Part shown: in pieces, positions 63,979 to 64,000 of the stretch
How the letters are laid out: every line of letters starts with the position of its first letter
Numbering within the stretch: the first letter of the stretch is position 1
The notes under the pieces: model-generated
The model's database searches: none
Told to the model about the DNA's origin: nothing
What the model saw: only the letters and a program-made list of their open reading frames with translations
Program-made: the position numbers and the translations under genes
Assembly: GCF_014873535.1 (NCBI RefSeq)
Contig: NZ_JADBEF010000001.1
Span: forward strand, 558,001 to 622,000
Reading direction: 5' to 3'
Length of the DNA: 64,000 nt
DNA from: Nonomuraea africana
GTDB taxonomy: Bacteria; Actinomycetota; Actinomycetes; Streptosporangiales; Streptosporangiaceae

Positions 63979-64000
63979 CTGTCGAGGCTAACACCGCAGG

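Overview
The window is high-GC DNA (about 70 percent G+C, codon third positions almost all G or C) from an actinomycete. Pointers to a member of the Streptosporangiales (Nonomuraea, Streptosporangium or Microbispora type) are an F420-type luciferase-like oxidoreductase, an XRE/DUF397 regulator pair, GTPases fused to acidic tails, rare TTA codons in regulatory genes and many apparently leaderless mRNAs. The genus is an inference; no rRNA, tRNA, CRISPR array, prophage or intact insertion sequence is visible. The content is mostly chromosomal housekeeping and regulation with several small decayed spots.

Layout. 1-4 kb: a partial F420 oxidoreductase behind a KstR-like operator, a secreted sulfatase, and a divergent AraC regulator/NmrA-type reductase pair. 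4-7.4 kb: a lactate-utilisation operon lutABC with a divergent GntR regulator and two identical palindromic operators. 7.4-10 kb: an Rv2629-like protein, a DUF2795 protein and a double acetyltransferase. 10.1-18.9 kb: a tightly coupled block of cobalamin/siroheme genes (cobL, a CbiX-like protein, cobT, cysG-type cobA) that continues by start/stop overlap into two membrane-associated GTPases, a dynamin-like protein and a YfjP-like protein. 19-23.5 kb: a single-strand-binding protein, a membrane diguanylate cyclase and the ABC-F factor EttA. 23.8-31.3 kb: a TetR regulator, a thioesterase, a GH13 glucosidase, truncated haemoglobin, an MscS channel, a small protein divergent from an XRE/TPR regulator with a TTA codon, and an acetyltransferase.

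31.4-40.8 kb: a heterodimeric ABC exporter whose two subunits have complementary degenerate motifs, a DMT permease with a Cys-rich tail, then a strongly translated 24-codon peptide gene coupled to a TPR/degenerate-NTPase protein and a membrane protein. This peptide cassette is the best candidate for an undescribed system. It is followed by an ABC-permease relic, a beta-lactamase-fold protein and an XRE/DUF397 pair. 40.8-54.2 kb: two Nudix proteins, PhoU-like/Pit phosphate transport, a GcvT-domain relic beside purU, lysA, an unknown 2-TM protein, an AraC/VOC pair, a prolyl oligopeptidase, an HNH nuclease, a TPM-like protein and an amidase. 54.3-64 kb: a NERD protein, ilvD, an MFS relic, a WYL protein without an HTH, a lipoprotein serine hydrolase, a zinc-ribbon protein, an acetyltransferase, an unknown protein and a PknB-type kinase running to the window end.

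How genes work together. LutABC converts lactate to pyruvate under a lactate-sensing GntR repressor. CobA, CobL, CbiX-like and CobT feed siroheme and cobalamin synthesis. PurU sits beside the remains of a folate-dependent demethylating oxidase. IlvD and LysA are branched-chain amino acid and lysine enzymes. Nine genes show a TAnnnT box 6-7 nt before their start codon, the signature of leaderless transcripts.
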